49,791 bases of DNA, taken from assembly GCA_022770365.1 (NCBI GenBank), contig JALEHU010000070.1, positions 1 to 49,791 on the forward strand, given 5' to 3'. The position numbers and the translations under genes were made by a program. Below the pieces are notes generated by a model. It was given only the letters and a program-made list of their open reading frames with translations, searched no databases and had not been told where the DNA came from. Of this stretch, positions 8,432 through 16,672 are shown one piece after another (position 1 is the first letter of the stretch; every line of letters begins with the position of its first letter). The DNA is from Blautia sp. Lineage in GTDB: Bacteria > Bacillota > Clostridia > Lachnospirales > Lachnospiraceae.

Positions 8432-10606
8432 TTAAAACAATCTCGATATAAGATCCACCAGGTTATGTTCTGCAAATACCGCAACTGCAACAAGAGATAC
8501 TGTAGACATAATCTTAATAAAAATATCCAGACACGGACCAACGGTATCTTTCAATGGATCTCCAACTGTATCACCGATAACCGCTGCATCATGTGCGGGA
8601 CTTCCTTTACCGAAGCCGGCAATATGTCCGGATTCAATGTATTTTTTGCCGTTATCCCACGCGCCGCCGGCATTTCCCGCAAATATCGCGATCATGATCG
8701 AACAAATAGTAGAACCGATCAGAATGCCTCCTACAAATTCCGGTCCAAAGACAAATCCGCAGGCTACCGGAACAACAATTGCCAGCATAGACGGAACTTT
8801 CATTTCACCGATCGCGCCTTTTGAGGAAATCTCGATACAGGTTTTGTAGTCCGGTTTTGCTTTGCCTTCCAGGATACCAGGGATTTCACGGAACTGGCGT
8901 CTGACTTCTGATACCATTTTTCTTGCTGCCTTTGCCACCGCATCAATCAGCATACCGGAAAACAGGAACGGAAGTGCACCACCGATAATTGCTCCTGCCA
9001 GTGTCATTGGCTCCATCAGATTCAGAATAAGTTCTGAATTAAAGTCATTATAGGAATACTGATAAGAAATCATCAGCGCAAGAGCTGCCAGCGCACCGGA
9101 ACCAATCGCAAAGCCTTTTCCGATGGCAGCCGTTGTATTTCCAACGGAATCCAGTGTATCCGTGATCCTGCGGACATTCGGATTCAAAAGGGACATTTCC
9201 GCAATGCCGCCCGCATTATCAGAAATAGGACCATAGGTATCAACAGAAACTGTAGCCGTTACAAATGACAGCATACCCATGGCAGCCATTGCCACGCCAT
9301 ACATTCCCGCTGCCTGATACGACAGAATAATGCCTGCTCCAAGCACCAGACACGGCGCCATGCAGGATTTCATACCAAGTGCCAGGCCCTGGGTGATCGT
9401 CAGCGCAGCGCCTTCCAGCGATGCCTGCGCAAGAATCCGGGTGGGTTTAAAATCCGCAGATGTATAGAATTCAGCAAGGATTCCGATGACAACTCCGGCA
9501 ATAACACCGATGGCAGCCGCGATCCAGGCAGATAACCATCCACAACTGAATCCCAGAATTGTTTTCAGAGAGGCACTTTCAAATTCCACGAACATAAAGT
9601 AAGATATCAAAAGTCCAAGTATGATCGTCACTCCTGAAGCCAGATAGGTAGAACCGTCAAGATCTTTATGCGGATCATCAGACATCTTCTTTTTGAACAG
9701 CAGGCTGGCAATACCAAGGCAGGATGCAATCAGGCCAACGGAAACAAAAACAAGCGGAAACAGAATCAGCTTATTCAAAAGTACACTGTCCATTCCTGTG
9801 CCTTCTGCAACAGATTTTGAAAACATATGGTACGCCAGGATAATTCCTGAGGAAATGGAACCAACATAGCTTTCCAGAAGGTCAGATCCAAGACCTGCAA
9901 CATCACCTACGTTATCACCTACATTATCCGCAATCGTAGCAGGATTTCTCGGGTCATCCTCCGGGATGTGTGCCTCTGTTTTTCCAACAAGATCCGCACC
10001 CATATCTGCAGCTTTTGTATAAATACCGCCGCCCACACGGTTAAACATGGCAACCATGGAACACCCCAGCGCATAACCTGAAAGTGTCATGGTAAACGGA
10101 CAGAAACTCAGTCCCAGCATATTCGTATAGGATGCTGATGTAATGGATATCTGTCCCATTCCAATACCGAACACCATATAAACGATAAAAATACCAAGAA
10201 GCGCAAATCCGCCCACACAAAGTCCCATTACCGACCCGCCTCGGAAAGCAACTTTTACTGTCTCTCCGATATTCTCCGTTTCACGGGCACGGTTTGCCAC
10301 ACGTACATTGGAATAAGTGGCGATTTTCATTCCAACAAAACCTGCGCAGCCGGACATGGCAGAACCGATCAGCAGCGCAACGGCAGCGTGCCAGGTAGTA
10401 ATGACAGCCAGAAGAACTGCCACAATTCCTACTACAAGATACAGAATCCTGTACTCATAATTGATAAATGCATTGGCGCCGATCCGTATCGCTTCGGCTA
10501 TCTCCTGCATTTTCTCCGTACCTTCCGGCATATTTTTCACCGTCAGATAATTAAAGGCGGCAAAACTGAGTGACAGAACTGCAGCGATCACAACAATATA
10601 AATCAT
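8432..10606 (-). CDS. hppA: Membrane-bound ion-translocating pyrophosphatase, K+-dependent type
   Basis: 724 residues from ATG 10606; GGAGGTG sits 7 bases upstream, so the longer frame starting with TTG inside that site is rejected. It is a polytopic membrane protein (about 16 segments) with the family motifs: DDPRNPATIADNVGDNVGD (substrate-binding acidic loop), GNTTAAIGKG and HDAAVIGDTVGDPLKD near the C-terminus. The Ala in GNTTAAIGKG is the marker of the K+-dependent subfamily; K+-independent enzymes have Lys there. These enzymes couple PPi hydrolysis to H+ or Na+ export. Na+ versus H+ cannot be settled by eye. Monocistronic, with its own promoter and terminator. Confidence 0.95.
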   Translation of the reverse strand: MIYIVVIAAVLSLSFAAFNYLTVKNMPEGTEKMQEIAEAIRIGANAFINYEYRILYLVVGIVAVLLAVITTWHAAVALLIGSAMSGCAGFVGMKIATYSNVRVANRARETENIGETVKVAFRGGSVMGLCVGGFALLGIFIVYMVFGIGMGQISITSASYTNMLGLSFCPFTMTLSGYALGCSMVAMFNRVGGGIYTKAADMGADLVGKTEAHIPEDDPRNPATIADNVGDNVGDVAGLGSDLLESYVGSISSGIILAYHMFSKSVAEGTGMDSVLLNKLILFPLVFVSVGLIASCLGIASLLFKKKMSDDPHKDLDGSTYLASGVTIILGLLISYFMFVEFESASLKTILGFSCGWLSAWIAAAIGVIAGVVIGILAEFYTSADFKPTRILAQASLEGAALTITQGLALGMKSCMAPCLVLGAGIILSYQAAGMYGVAMAAMGMLSFVTATVSVDTYGPISDNAGGIAEMSLLNPNVRRITDTLDSVGNTTAAIGKGFAIGSGALAALALMISYQYSYNDFNSELILNLMEPMTLAGAIIGGALPFLFSGMLIDAVAKAARKMVSEVRRQFREIPGILEGKAKPDYKTCIEISSKGAIGEMKVPSMLAIVVPVACGFVFGPEFVGGILIGSTICSIMIAIFAGNAGGAWDNGKKYIESGHIAGFGKGSPAHDAAVIGDTVGDPLKDTVGPCLDIFIKIMSTVSLVAVAVFAEHNLVDLISRLF

Positions 10607-10665
10607 AATCTTCACCTCCAAGCATCATTTCCAGATAATATTGATCTGAACGCCCATTTGTGAAG

Positions 10666-10694
10666 ATTATACAACTTCTTATAGGATTATTCAA
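10666..10694 (-). promoter_or_regulatory. Sigma-70-type promoter for hppA
   Basis: On the minus strand TTGAAT (10694-10689), a 17-base spacer and TATAAT (10671-10666), about 60 bases before the hppA start. Confidence 0.75.
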
Positions 10695-10712
10695 TCCTTT
10701 TTAGCATTTTGA

Positions 10713-11609
10713 CTATTTTGGATTTACATGAACCATGATGTGTTTTACTTTCGGAAAGCTCCGTTCGATCTCGTCATGTACAGATTCGGCTATATTATGC
10801 GCTTCCTGCAGTGAACACAAAGCATCTGCCTCAATTTCCACATCCACGTAAATCTTATTTCCAAAAATACGTGTCTGCAGCAAATCGACTCCCAGCACCT
10901 TTTCGTTTTTCATGACACAATCATGAATCTGTTTTTCTGTTTCTTCATCACATGAATGGTCCACCATTTTGTCCATAGCATCTTTAAAGATGTCAATTGC
11001 CGCTTTTACAATAAACAGAAATATGACAAGACTGGCTACAGAATCCATAATCGGAAAGCCAAGCCGCGCTCCTGCAATACCGATCAATGCACCTATTGAT
11101 GAAAAAGCATCCGAGCGGTGATGCCATGCATCTGCCATCAGTGCGCTGGAATCAATCATTTTTGCATAATGTCTTGTATACCAGTACATTCCTTCTTTGA
11201 CAGCAATGGAAACGATTGCTGCAATCAGTGCCAGGATTCCGGGAACCTGAAGAACATTGTAATTACCGCTGAAAATGTTTTTCAGTGCTTTCGCACCGAT
11301 TCCTAGTCCTGTAATAAACAGAACCACAGACAAGACAATTGCCGCAACGCATTCCATTCTTTCATGTCCATACGGATGCTCTCTGTCAGATTCCCTTGCA
11401 GATAACCGGATGCCAATTATGACCACAATGGTACTGAAAACATCCGATGCAGAATGTACTGCATCACTGATCATTGCACTTGAATGTGCAATGATTCCTG
11501 CCAGAAGCTTCATTACAGACAGTATCACATTTCCAATGATCGTAACTACGGATACCCTGTTTGCCACACTTTGAAAATCATCGTTTGCTTTCATTTTGTT
11601 TTTTTCCAT
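10713..11609 (-). CDS. Cation diffusion facilitator (CDF) metal efflux protein, probable Ni2+/Co2+ exporter
   Basis: 298 residues from ATG 11609 (GGAGGT 7 bases upstream; the five-codon extension starting with TTG is part of that site). Six membrane segments, followed by the cytoplasmic C-terminal domain (about 210-298) ending VKHIMVHVNPK. Metal-site motifs are visible: ISDAVHSASD in TM2 and ADAWHHRSDAFSS in TM5. Family members exchange a divalent cation for protons. The leader carries a NiCo riboswitch with a terminator, so cobalt or nickel is the likely substrate; this comes from the regulatory element, not from the protein. Confidence 0.92.
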   Translation of the reverse strand: MEKNKMKANDDFQSVANRVSVVTIIGNVILSVMKLLAGIIAHSSAMISDAVHSASDVFSTIVVIIGIRLSARESDREHPYGHERMECVAAIVLSVVLFITGLGIGAKALKNIFSGNYNVLQVPGILALIAAIVSIAVKEGMYWYTRHYAKMIDSSALMADAWHHRSDAFSSIGALIGIAGARLGFPIMDSVASLVIFLFIVKAAIDIFKDAMDKMVDHSCDEETEKQIHDCVMKNEKVLGVDLLQTRIFGNKIYVDVEIEADALCSLQEAHNIAESVHDEIERSFPKVKHIMVHVNPK

Positions 11610-11687
11610 ATCAGTTACCTCCAAAACTAAGATAGCTCTATGGCACTTAACATCTGTGGGTAGTTTAAGCGAATGCTAAAAAAGAAT

Positions 11688-11797
11688 AAAAAAACACCCA
11701 CGAATCAGTATTAGCAACTACTGTCCCGTGGATGAAAGATTCCACTGTCACTCATGTGACCCGACTCCATGACTGACTATCACGGTCTGCTCAGTTT
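11688..11797 (-). ncRNA. NiCo riboswitch (cobalt/nickel sensing) with terminator upstream of the CDF gene
   Basis: The minus-strand RNA has the NiCo (czcD) aptamer landmarks: AACTGAGCAG at the 5' side (11797), an internal GAGTCGGGTCAC, paired GTCAC/GTGAC and TGGA/TCCA arms, and GGGACAGTAGTT closing the first helix (ends about 11716). These match my recollection of crystallised NiCo RNA in order and wording. The 3' part (CCACG..CAGTA) can instead form an intrinsic terminator with TACTG..CGTGG followed by TTTTTTT (11734-11688). Metal binding should stabilise the aptamer and allow readthrough into the CDF exporter gene; this is the known mechanism for the class. Confidence 0.9.
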
Positions 11798-11834
11798 GTA
11801 CTGTAGATTAATATGCAGTGCAAAGAGTTGTTTA

Positions 11835-11863
11835 ACAATATCATATGTAACAGTGTTTGTCAA
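11835..11863 (-). promoter_or_regulatory. Promoter for the NiCo leader and CDF gene
   Basis: Minus strand TTGACA (11863-11858), 17-base spacer, TATTGT (11840-11835), about 35 bases before the aptamer. Confidence 0.75.
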
Positions 11864-11882
11864 GTTTAAAATAATTTTATGT

Positions 11883-12578
11883 TCAGAGACTCCAGGGCCT
11901 TTGCTTCCCATGCCATCCGCGGATTTCCCAGTATCCGTAGTCCGGTTCCGAAGGAGGAAAATGTCTGTGTGCAAACCGCATCAGATAAAACCACTTTTTC
12001 GCGCGTCCATTAAACCCTTTCCTGCCATCCCTCTTCCGGATACGAGCAGCCAGTCTGTCTGTTTTCCTGTGAATCTTATTCATGATTCTGTCCGGTATTT
12101 CATCAGGTCCGGTTGCTTGTACGCTCAGCCCCATTTTGTATACTTTGCAGATTCCCCACATTTCAAGGCTGTCAGCCATATCTCCTGCTGTACTTTTCAT
12201 TCCGCCCCCTGCTGCGGTACTGACTGCAACAGCCTGTTTGCCGTTCATCTCAGGCATGGGTCTGTGTACCACCCACCATGTCCCGAAATGATCCAGAAAA
12301 CTCATCATCTGGCCTGTGGCATGATAAACATAAACCGGACTGTCCAGTATGATAAGATCCGCAGCAAGGATTGCCTTATCCAAAGGCTCAAGGTCTTTAT
12401 AATGCGGACATTTTGATAAATCCGTTTTAAAGCAGGTATAACATCCTCTGCACGGATGATCAAAATCCCGCGGCAAAAAGAACTCCTGAACCTCTCCCCC
12501 GACCTTATCTGCAAGTTCTCTCGCCACCATGCAGGTACTTCCTTCATGATTTTGCCCGTGAATCATAGTAATCTTCAT
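11883..12578 (-). CDS. NAD(P)H-dependent flavodoxin-fold oxidoreductase
   Basis: 231 residues. The N-terminus MKITMIHGQNHEGSTCMVAR matches the phosphate-binding loop of NADPH-dependent FMN reductases, and CRGCYTCFK at about 43-51 is the cysteine cluster common in the iron-sulfur-flavoprotein-like branch; SPVYVYHATGQMMSFLDHFG fits the FMN-side loop. The C-terminal 60 residues are basic and atypical. AAGGAG precedes the ATG. Probably reduces FMN, a quinone or a disulfide; the substrate is unknown. It is separated from the CDF gene by that gene's promoter and from leuA by a terminator. Confidence 0.8.
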   Translation of the reverse strand: MKITMIHGQNHEGSTCMVARELADKVGGEVQEFFLPRDFDHPCRGCYTCFKTDLSKCPHYKDLEPLDKAILAADLIILDSPVYVYHATGQMMSFLDHFGTWWVVHRPMPEMNGKQAVAVSTAAGGGMKSTAGDMADSLEMWGICKVYKMGLSVQATGPDEIPDRIMNKIHRKTDRLAARIRKRDGRKGFNGRAKKWFYLMRFAHRHFPPSEPDYGYWEIRGWHGKQRPWSL

Positions 12579-12697
12579 TATCCCTTCTCCTCCTTATTCT
12601 GCCGTGCGTTCTCTGTCATGATCCTATTATATCGCAGCTTTCTTTATTCCAACAGGCGTGTTTTGCAGGAAAATGTGTTCATTTTATATAATAAACA

Positions 12698-12727
12698 GAA
12701 AAAAACAGATACAAAAGAATTGTATCT
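12698..12727 (-). terminator. Terminator of leuA
   Basis: AGATACAA, five-base loop, TTGTATCT (an 8-bp stem), then a U-rich tract on the minus strand, 35 bases beyond the leuA stop. Confidence 0.75.
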
Positions 12728-12762
12728 CCTGTACCTGTTTTATTAAATCTGTCGTATTTTGC

Positions 12763-14418
12763 TTATCTGTTGTTAATCGCTGTCACAAGGGCATCAATAC
12801 TTGCACGGATAATATCCGGATCCACGCCTGCCCCCCAGGAAAGTGTTCCGTCCGGCTTCTGGATACCTACATATGCAATAGCCTTGGAACTGGAACTCTG
12901 CTCCAGAGCATGTTCCTGATAAGTCACCAGCTTAAACTTCAGTTCATATGCCTTCTTCAGGGCATTGCTGACTGCATCCAGACGTCCGTTACCGGTAGCT
13001 TCTGTTGTAATGGTTCTGCCATGGAAAGTAGAAGTTACCTGTGTAGAGATGCCATCATTTCTCTGCTGGAAATGAACTTCATTAATGCTGTAAGGCTCTG
13101 TAACATTTTCAAATGTTTGCTTGAATAATTCATAAACTTCTTCCGGAAGCAGTTCTTTGTGTTTATGATCTGAAACTGCCTTCGCTGCATAACCCATAGC
13201 TTCGCGCATTTTAGCCGGAAGATTCAGGCCGTATTTCGTCTCGAGAATATAGCCTACGCCGCCTTTGCCGGACTGGCTGTTGATACGGATCACATCTGCA
13301 TCATAATTACGTCCGACATCAGTGGGATCGATCGGCAGATATGGAACTGTCCAGTGATTGGGATCTTTTTCCTCGATCCAGTGCATACCTTTTGCAATCG
13401 CATCCTGATGAGAGCCGGAGAATGCGGCAAATACCAGAGCACCACTGTACGGGCTTCTCTCATCCACTTTCATTCCGGTACAGCTTTCATATACTTCGCA
13501 GATATGAGGCATATCGGAAAAGTCCAGTTTCGGATCCACACCCTGAGAGTACATGTTCATACCAAGTGTCACAATATCAACATTACCGGTACGCTCACCA
13601 TTTCCGAACAAAGTTCCCTCGATTCGGTCTGCTCCTGCGAGAAGTCCCATTTCGGAATCAGCCACGCCGCATCCTCTGTCATTATGAGGATGAAGAGAAA
13701 CAATCACGTTCTCACGATATTTCATGTTTTCACACATATATTCAATCTGGCTTGCATAAACATGGGGCATGGAATGCTCCACCGTTACTGGCAGATTGAT
13801 GATGCATTTATTGTCCGGTGTCGGCTGCCATACATCAAGTACTGCGTTGCAGACTTCCAGTGCGTATTCCGGCTCTGTTCCGGTAAAACTCTCCGGACTG
13901 TACTCAAACTGGAAATTACCCTCTGTTTCATCAGCAAGTTCCTTCAGAAGAGAAGCACCTTCCACAGCAATCTTCAGAATTTCTTCTTTTGATTTTTTAA
14001 ATACCTGCTCTCTCTGAGCCACAGAAGTGGAATTATATACATGAACAATTGCCTTTGGTGCGCCTTTTACAGCCTCAAAAGTTTTACGGATAATGTGTTC
14101 TCTGGCCTGGGTCAGTACCTGAATGGTAACATCATCCGGAATCAGATTCTGTTCAATCAATGTGCGAAGGAAGGTATACTCCGTCTCAGATGCAGCCGGA
14201 AAACCGACTTCAATTTCTTTAAAACCGATCTCTACCAGAAGCTTGAAGAACTCAATTTTCTGATCCAGACTCATCGGGATAACAAGAGCCTGATTTCCGT
14301 CGCGAAGGTCTACACTGCACCAGATGGGAGCTTTATCCACATACTCTTTTTCTGCCCATTTCATGCAGCTCTTTGGCGGCATATAATACTGTCTCTGATA
14401 CTTGTTTGCATTCATCAT
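12763..14418 (-). CDS. leuA: 2-isopropylmalate synthase
   Basis: 551 residues, the long LeuA form. It condenses acetyl-CoA with 2-ketoisovalerate, the first committed step of leucine synthesis. Visible features: DLRDGNQALV near residues 37-46 (metal and substrate loop), SLHPHNDRGCGVADSEMG with the HxH metal ligands, GNGERTGN, and a C-terminal regulatory region from about 420 to 551 ending in DALVTAINNR that normally binds leucine for feedback. CGGAGG precedes the first of two adjacent ATG codons. A leucine T-box leader lies directly upstream. leuC and leuD are 3 kb away under a separate promoter; leuB is not in this window. Confidence 0.95.
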   Translation of the reverse strand: MMNANKYQRQYYMPPKSCMKWAEKEYVDKAPIWCSVDLRDGNQALVIPMSLDQKIEFFKLLVEIGFKEIEVGFPAASETEYTFLRTLIEQNLIPDDVTIQVLTQAREHIIRKTFEAVKGAPKAIVHVYNSTSVAQREQVFKKSKEEILKIAVEGASLLKELADETEGNFQFEYSPESFTGTEPEYALEVCNAVLDVWQPTPDNKCIINLPVTVEHSMPHVYASQIEYMCENMKYRENVIVSLHPHNDRGCGVADSEMGLLAGADRIEGTLFGNGERTGNVDIVTLGMNMYSQGVDPKLDFSDMPHICEVYESCTGMKVDERSPYSGALVFAAFSGSHQDAIAKGMHWIEEKDPNHWTVPYLPIDPTDVGRNYDADVIRINSQSGKGGVGYILETKYGLNLPAKMREAMGYAAKAVSDHKHKELLPEEVYELFKQTFENVTEPYSINEVHFQQRNDGISTQVTSTFHGRTITTEATGNGRLDAVSNALKKAYELKFKLVTYQEHALEQSSSSKAIAYVGIQKPDGTLSWGAGVDPDIIRASIDALVTAINNR

Positions 14419-14444
14419 TGTTTTTTCCTCCGTTTTTCCATTAC

Positions 14445-14749
14445 ATAAAAAAATCTTCCGTCCTGCACGATCTGCAAGAGACGAAAGACTATAAATGTCC
14501 TACGCGGTACCACTCTTCTTTATGAACAATGTCATACTCTCATGGGATACGGAATGTCGGCTCTGACAATCTTATATCCTCTCCAGGTAACGGTGGATGC
14601 CGTCTGCGCCTACTCTCTTGGCAAAGATTTGGGGCAGATGCTCCGAGGCGAGTTCCACATTTTCCTTCCACTGCTTTCCACCAGCCAGCAGCTCTCTGTG
14701 CTCCAGTCCCTGTGTACTATTCCTCATCACAGCATTTCTCATATGCGAT
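14445..14749 (-). ncRNA. Leucine T-box leader of leuA
   Basis: The minus-strand leader starts near 14749 and contains stem I landmarks (GATGAGGAATAGTA with GCTGCTGGCTGGTGG further on), a probable specifier loop GAACTCGCC whose CTC at 14652-14650 is a leucine codon, and the T-box core AGAGTGGTACCGCG about 14516-14503. The UGGU of the core would pair with the ACCA end of tRNA-Leu. A terminator follows: TCTTTCGTC/GACGGAAGA stem with TTTTTTT (about 14488-14447). Uncharged tRNA-Leu should promote antitermination into leuA. Confidence 0.95.
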
Positions 14750-14755
14750 ATTGAT

Positions 14756-14784
14756 AGATTAACACGTTAAACTCTGTTTGTCAA
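14756..14784 (-). promoter_or_regulatory. leuA promoter
   Basis: Minus strand TTGACA (14784-14779), 17-base spacer, TAATCT (14761-14756), initiating the T-box leader. A 22-base tandem repeat abuts the -35 box. Confidence 0.85.
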
Positions 14785-14787
14785 CCC

Positions 14788-14831
14788 AAAAATCACCTTG
14801 TTTGTGACCAAAAATCACCTTGTCTGTGACC
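14788..14831. repeat. Two tandem 22-bp repeats upstream of the leuA -35 box, each with a TCAC-N7-GTGA palindrome
   Basis: Units 14788-14809 and 14810-14831 differ at one base. Each holds TCACCTTGTYTGTGA, an imperfect dyad of operator size. Their position immediately upstream of the -35 box suits an activator site. A sequence of the same form (TCACTTTCTCAGTGA) lies at 19004-19018 upstream of leuC. The binding protein is unknown. Confidence 0.65.
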
Positions 14832-14888
14832 AATCATTGACAGTTTATGCAAAAACATATACGAAAATATTAAAATTTAAAAAACTTG

Positions 14889-14917
14889 TTGATTTTTTTT
14901 ATAAAGATTGCTATAAT
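14889..14917 (+). promoter_or_regulatory. tRNA-Pro promoter
   Basis: TTGATT (14889-14894), 17-base spacer, TATAAT (14912-14917), ending 11 bases before the tRNA. Confidence 0.85.
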
Positions 14918-14928
14918 AGCATCTGTTA

Positions 14929-15002
14929 CGGGGTATGGCGTAGCTTGGTAGCGCGCACGGCTGGGGGCCGTGAGGTCGCAGGTTCAAATCCTGTTGCCCC
15001 GA
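14929..15002 (+). tRNA. tRNA-Pro, anticodon GGG
   Basis: 74 bases. The acceptor stem CGGGGTA pairs with the 3' TGCCCCG end (one U-G), discriminator A, no encoded CCA. Anticodon stem CACGG/CCGTG encloses CTGGGGG, giving anticodon GGG for CCC/CCU codons. The T arm reads GCAGGTTCAAATCCTGT. It has its own promoter and is transcribed away from leuA. Confidence 0.97.
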
Positions 15003-15131
15003 TTAAAGCCAGTAAGATCAAGGGTTTCCAGAGATGGAAGCTCTTATTTTTTTGCTGCCGATCAACTTGCGCTGCATTGAAATTCCCGAGTATTTATGCT
15101 ATCATAAAATCACAATTGGAGGTGATGCAGA

Positions 15132-15647
15132 ATGGAGAGCATTATAAACACAATTTTGGCAGATATGTCTGGTGCATATATTGAACATTCCGCAGTTATA
15201 ACAAATTTTGTAGCTAACGTCCACGGTCAATTAAAAAACAGTACCTGCAGAGTATTTCCGGATAATGTCCAGTATAAATGGAATATAAACAACGAAACAA
15301 GAACCGTCATTCCAGATGCTTCTATAAACTGTCGTGTCCATGCCAAAAAAGGTAACTCCTTTTTTGATATTCCCCGTTTTGTTATGGAGGTAGTAAGCCC
15401 TGCAACGGAGAAATATGACCGCAATGAAAAGATGGATTTGTACAGACAACAGGAAATCGATGAATATTGGATTGTAGACTGGAGAAAAAGACAAATTGAG
15501 ATTTATACTCTTGACTACGATGAAAACAGCGAACCAAAATACTATTTATGGAAAACAATTACTGAAAAAAATAAAGATGAACTAAAACTCATTCACTTCC
15601 CAAACATTAAAATATCTTTCGATGACCTTTTTGATGATATCATATAA
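15132..15647 (+). CDS. Uma2-family (DUF820) putative restriction-like endonuclease
   Basis: 171 residues with a strong GGAGGTGA ribosome binding site 6 bases before the ATG. The pattern VIPDASINC, then FVMEVVSPATEKYDRNEKMDLYRQQEIDEYWIVDW matches Uma2 proteins, which have a PD-(D/E)xK fold: Asp of PDASI, Glu of MEVVSPAT and a downstream Lys would form the site. Proteins of this family are widespread in cyanobacteria and some Firmicutes; no cellular role is established. The gene is AT-richer than its neighbours and lies directly behind a tRNA gene, a common insertion point, so recent acquisition is possible. It stands alone on the plus strand. Confidence 0.75.
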   Translation: MESIINTILADMSGAYIEHSAVITNFVANVHGQLKNSTCRVFPDNVQYKWNINNETRTVIPDASINCRVHAKKGNSFFDIPRFVMEVVSPATEKYDRNEKMDLYRQQEIDEYWIVDWRKRQIEIYTLDYDENSEPKYYLWKTITEKNKDELKLIHFPNIKISFDDLFDDII

Positions 15648-15664
15648 CACTCCAAAAACCTTAG

Positions 15665-15697
15665 ATTACAGGAAAATGCAAAGCACTTTCCTGTAAT
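15665..15697. terminator. Convergent terminator between the Uma2 and nuclease genes
   Basis: ATTACAGGAAA pairs perfectly with TTTCCTGTAAT (11 bp), with an inner TGC/GCA. It lies 18 bases after the Uma2 stop and 9 bases after the nuclease stop, so it can serve both strands, although the flanking T/A tracts are short. Confidence 0.7.
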
Positions 15698-15705
15698 TTA
15701 TAAAG

Positions 15706-16656
15706 TCACGAGTTACAATTCCCACATGAAGAATATCCTTCTGCGATCAGTTCATCACGGCTTCCGGTATATTCCATTTTATTGCTTTCCTTCATCTGCT
15801 TTACACTGCGGCAGTCAGGATAGTGAAATTTCACGGTGTTAATATTAATAATATATGTAGTTCCCACAGGATCTCCTGTGTCTGTTCCTGCTGTTACATC
15901 TTCATAAGGCTCTGATTCTGACTGAAATGAACGGGCAGTTTCCCCCTGCATATTACTGTCATCCAGCCAGCTGTCACCTGATGCGTAATCAATTCCAACC
16001 CCCGGCTGTACATTATAGCAAAAAACATTGAATTCAATACCATCGCCCTCATCTTCCACTGACATTGCTTCCATCTGGACGCCGGAAGCTACCAGATTTT
16101 CCCCTTCAAATACAGGTGTCACTCGATACAATACATGATAATTTGTTTCTTTTACATAATCGGCAACCATATTTTCAAAAGGAAGCATCCCGTCCACATT
16201 CATATATCTGGTTCCGGTAATCAGGTTTTTCTCGTTTGCATTTTCTGCGGAAAGCTGGTATCCGACCAGATGGCAGCGATTATACAGAGAATTTCCATCC
16301 ACAAAATCATACTGTACAGAATGCCATCCGGACGGTTTGACTTCTGAAATATTGCCCCGCTTTTCCACCGGCATCAGATCCTGTCCGATATTGGCATAAG
16401 CAGTTCCGCATCTTCCAAGGGAGTCCAGGGCACTGTAGGATTCAAATGATTCTGTGGTAAAATCATCCTCCGGAAAATCCGGAATATTGTCATTGATCAC
16501 TACATAAGGATTTCCGTTATAAGAAGGGATATCAGATAAATCAAATCCCCCCGCTGCATAAATTGCCTGTGGCGGTAGCACTGCCGTTAAAGCCGCAATC
16601 CCCATGATGATTGTAAGCAAAACCGGCAGGATTTTTTTCTTCATCTTTTGCGTCAT
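15706..16656 (-). CDS. Secreted DNA/RNA non-specific endonuclease with C-terminal cysteine/His domain
   Basis: 316 residues from an ATG preceded by GAGGAG. Residues 1-34 form a Sec signal peptide (MTQKMKKK, hydrophobic core, IYAAGG). The nuclease part resembles the EndA/NUC1 beta-beta-alpha-metal fold: NRCHLVGYQLSAENANEKN with candidate general base His129 and metal ligand Asn144. The C-terminus (about 266-316, HYPDCRSVKQMKES, YSSCGNCNS) resembles the short Cys/His module found at the end of many Firmicute secreted nucleases. Expected to act outside the cell in nucleic-acid scavenging or defence; no inhibitor gene lies nearby. The tail is very acidic before residue 260. Confidence 0.85.
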   Translation of the reverse strand: MTQKMKKKILPVLLTIIMGIAALTAVLPPQAIYAAGGFDLSDIPSYNGNPYVVINDNIPDFPEDDFTTESFESYSALDSLGRCGTAYANIGQDLMPVEKRGNISEVKPSGWHSVQYDFVDGNSLYNRCHLVGYQLSAENANEKNLITGTRYMNVDGMLPFENMVADYVKETNYHVLYRVTPVFEGENLVASGVQMEAMSVEDEGDGIEFNVFCYNVQPGVGIDYASGDSWLDDSNMQGETARSFQSESEPYEDVTAGTDTGDPVGTTYIININTVKFHYPDCRSVKQMKESNKMEYTGSRDELIAEGYSSCGNCNS

Positions 16657-16672
16657 TTTATCAGCTCCTCAT

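Noticed and set aside
14929..15700. Integrated mobile element at tRNA-Pro
   Set aside because: No integrase, no duplicated tRNA end and only one small gene; kept as a low-interest question.
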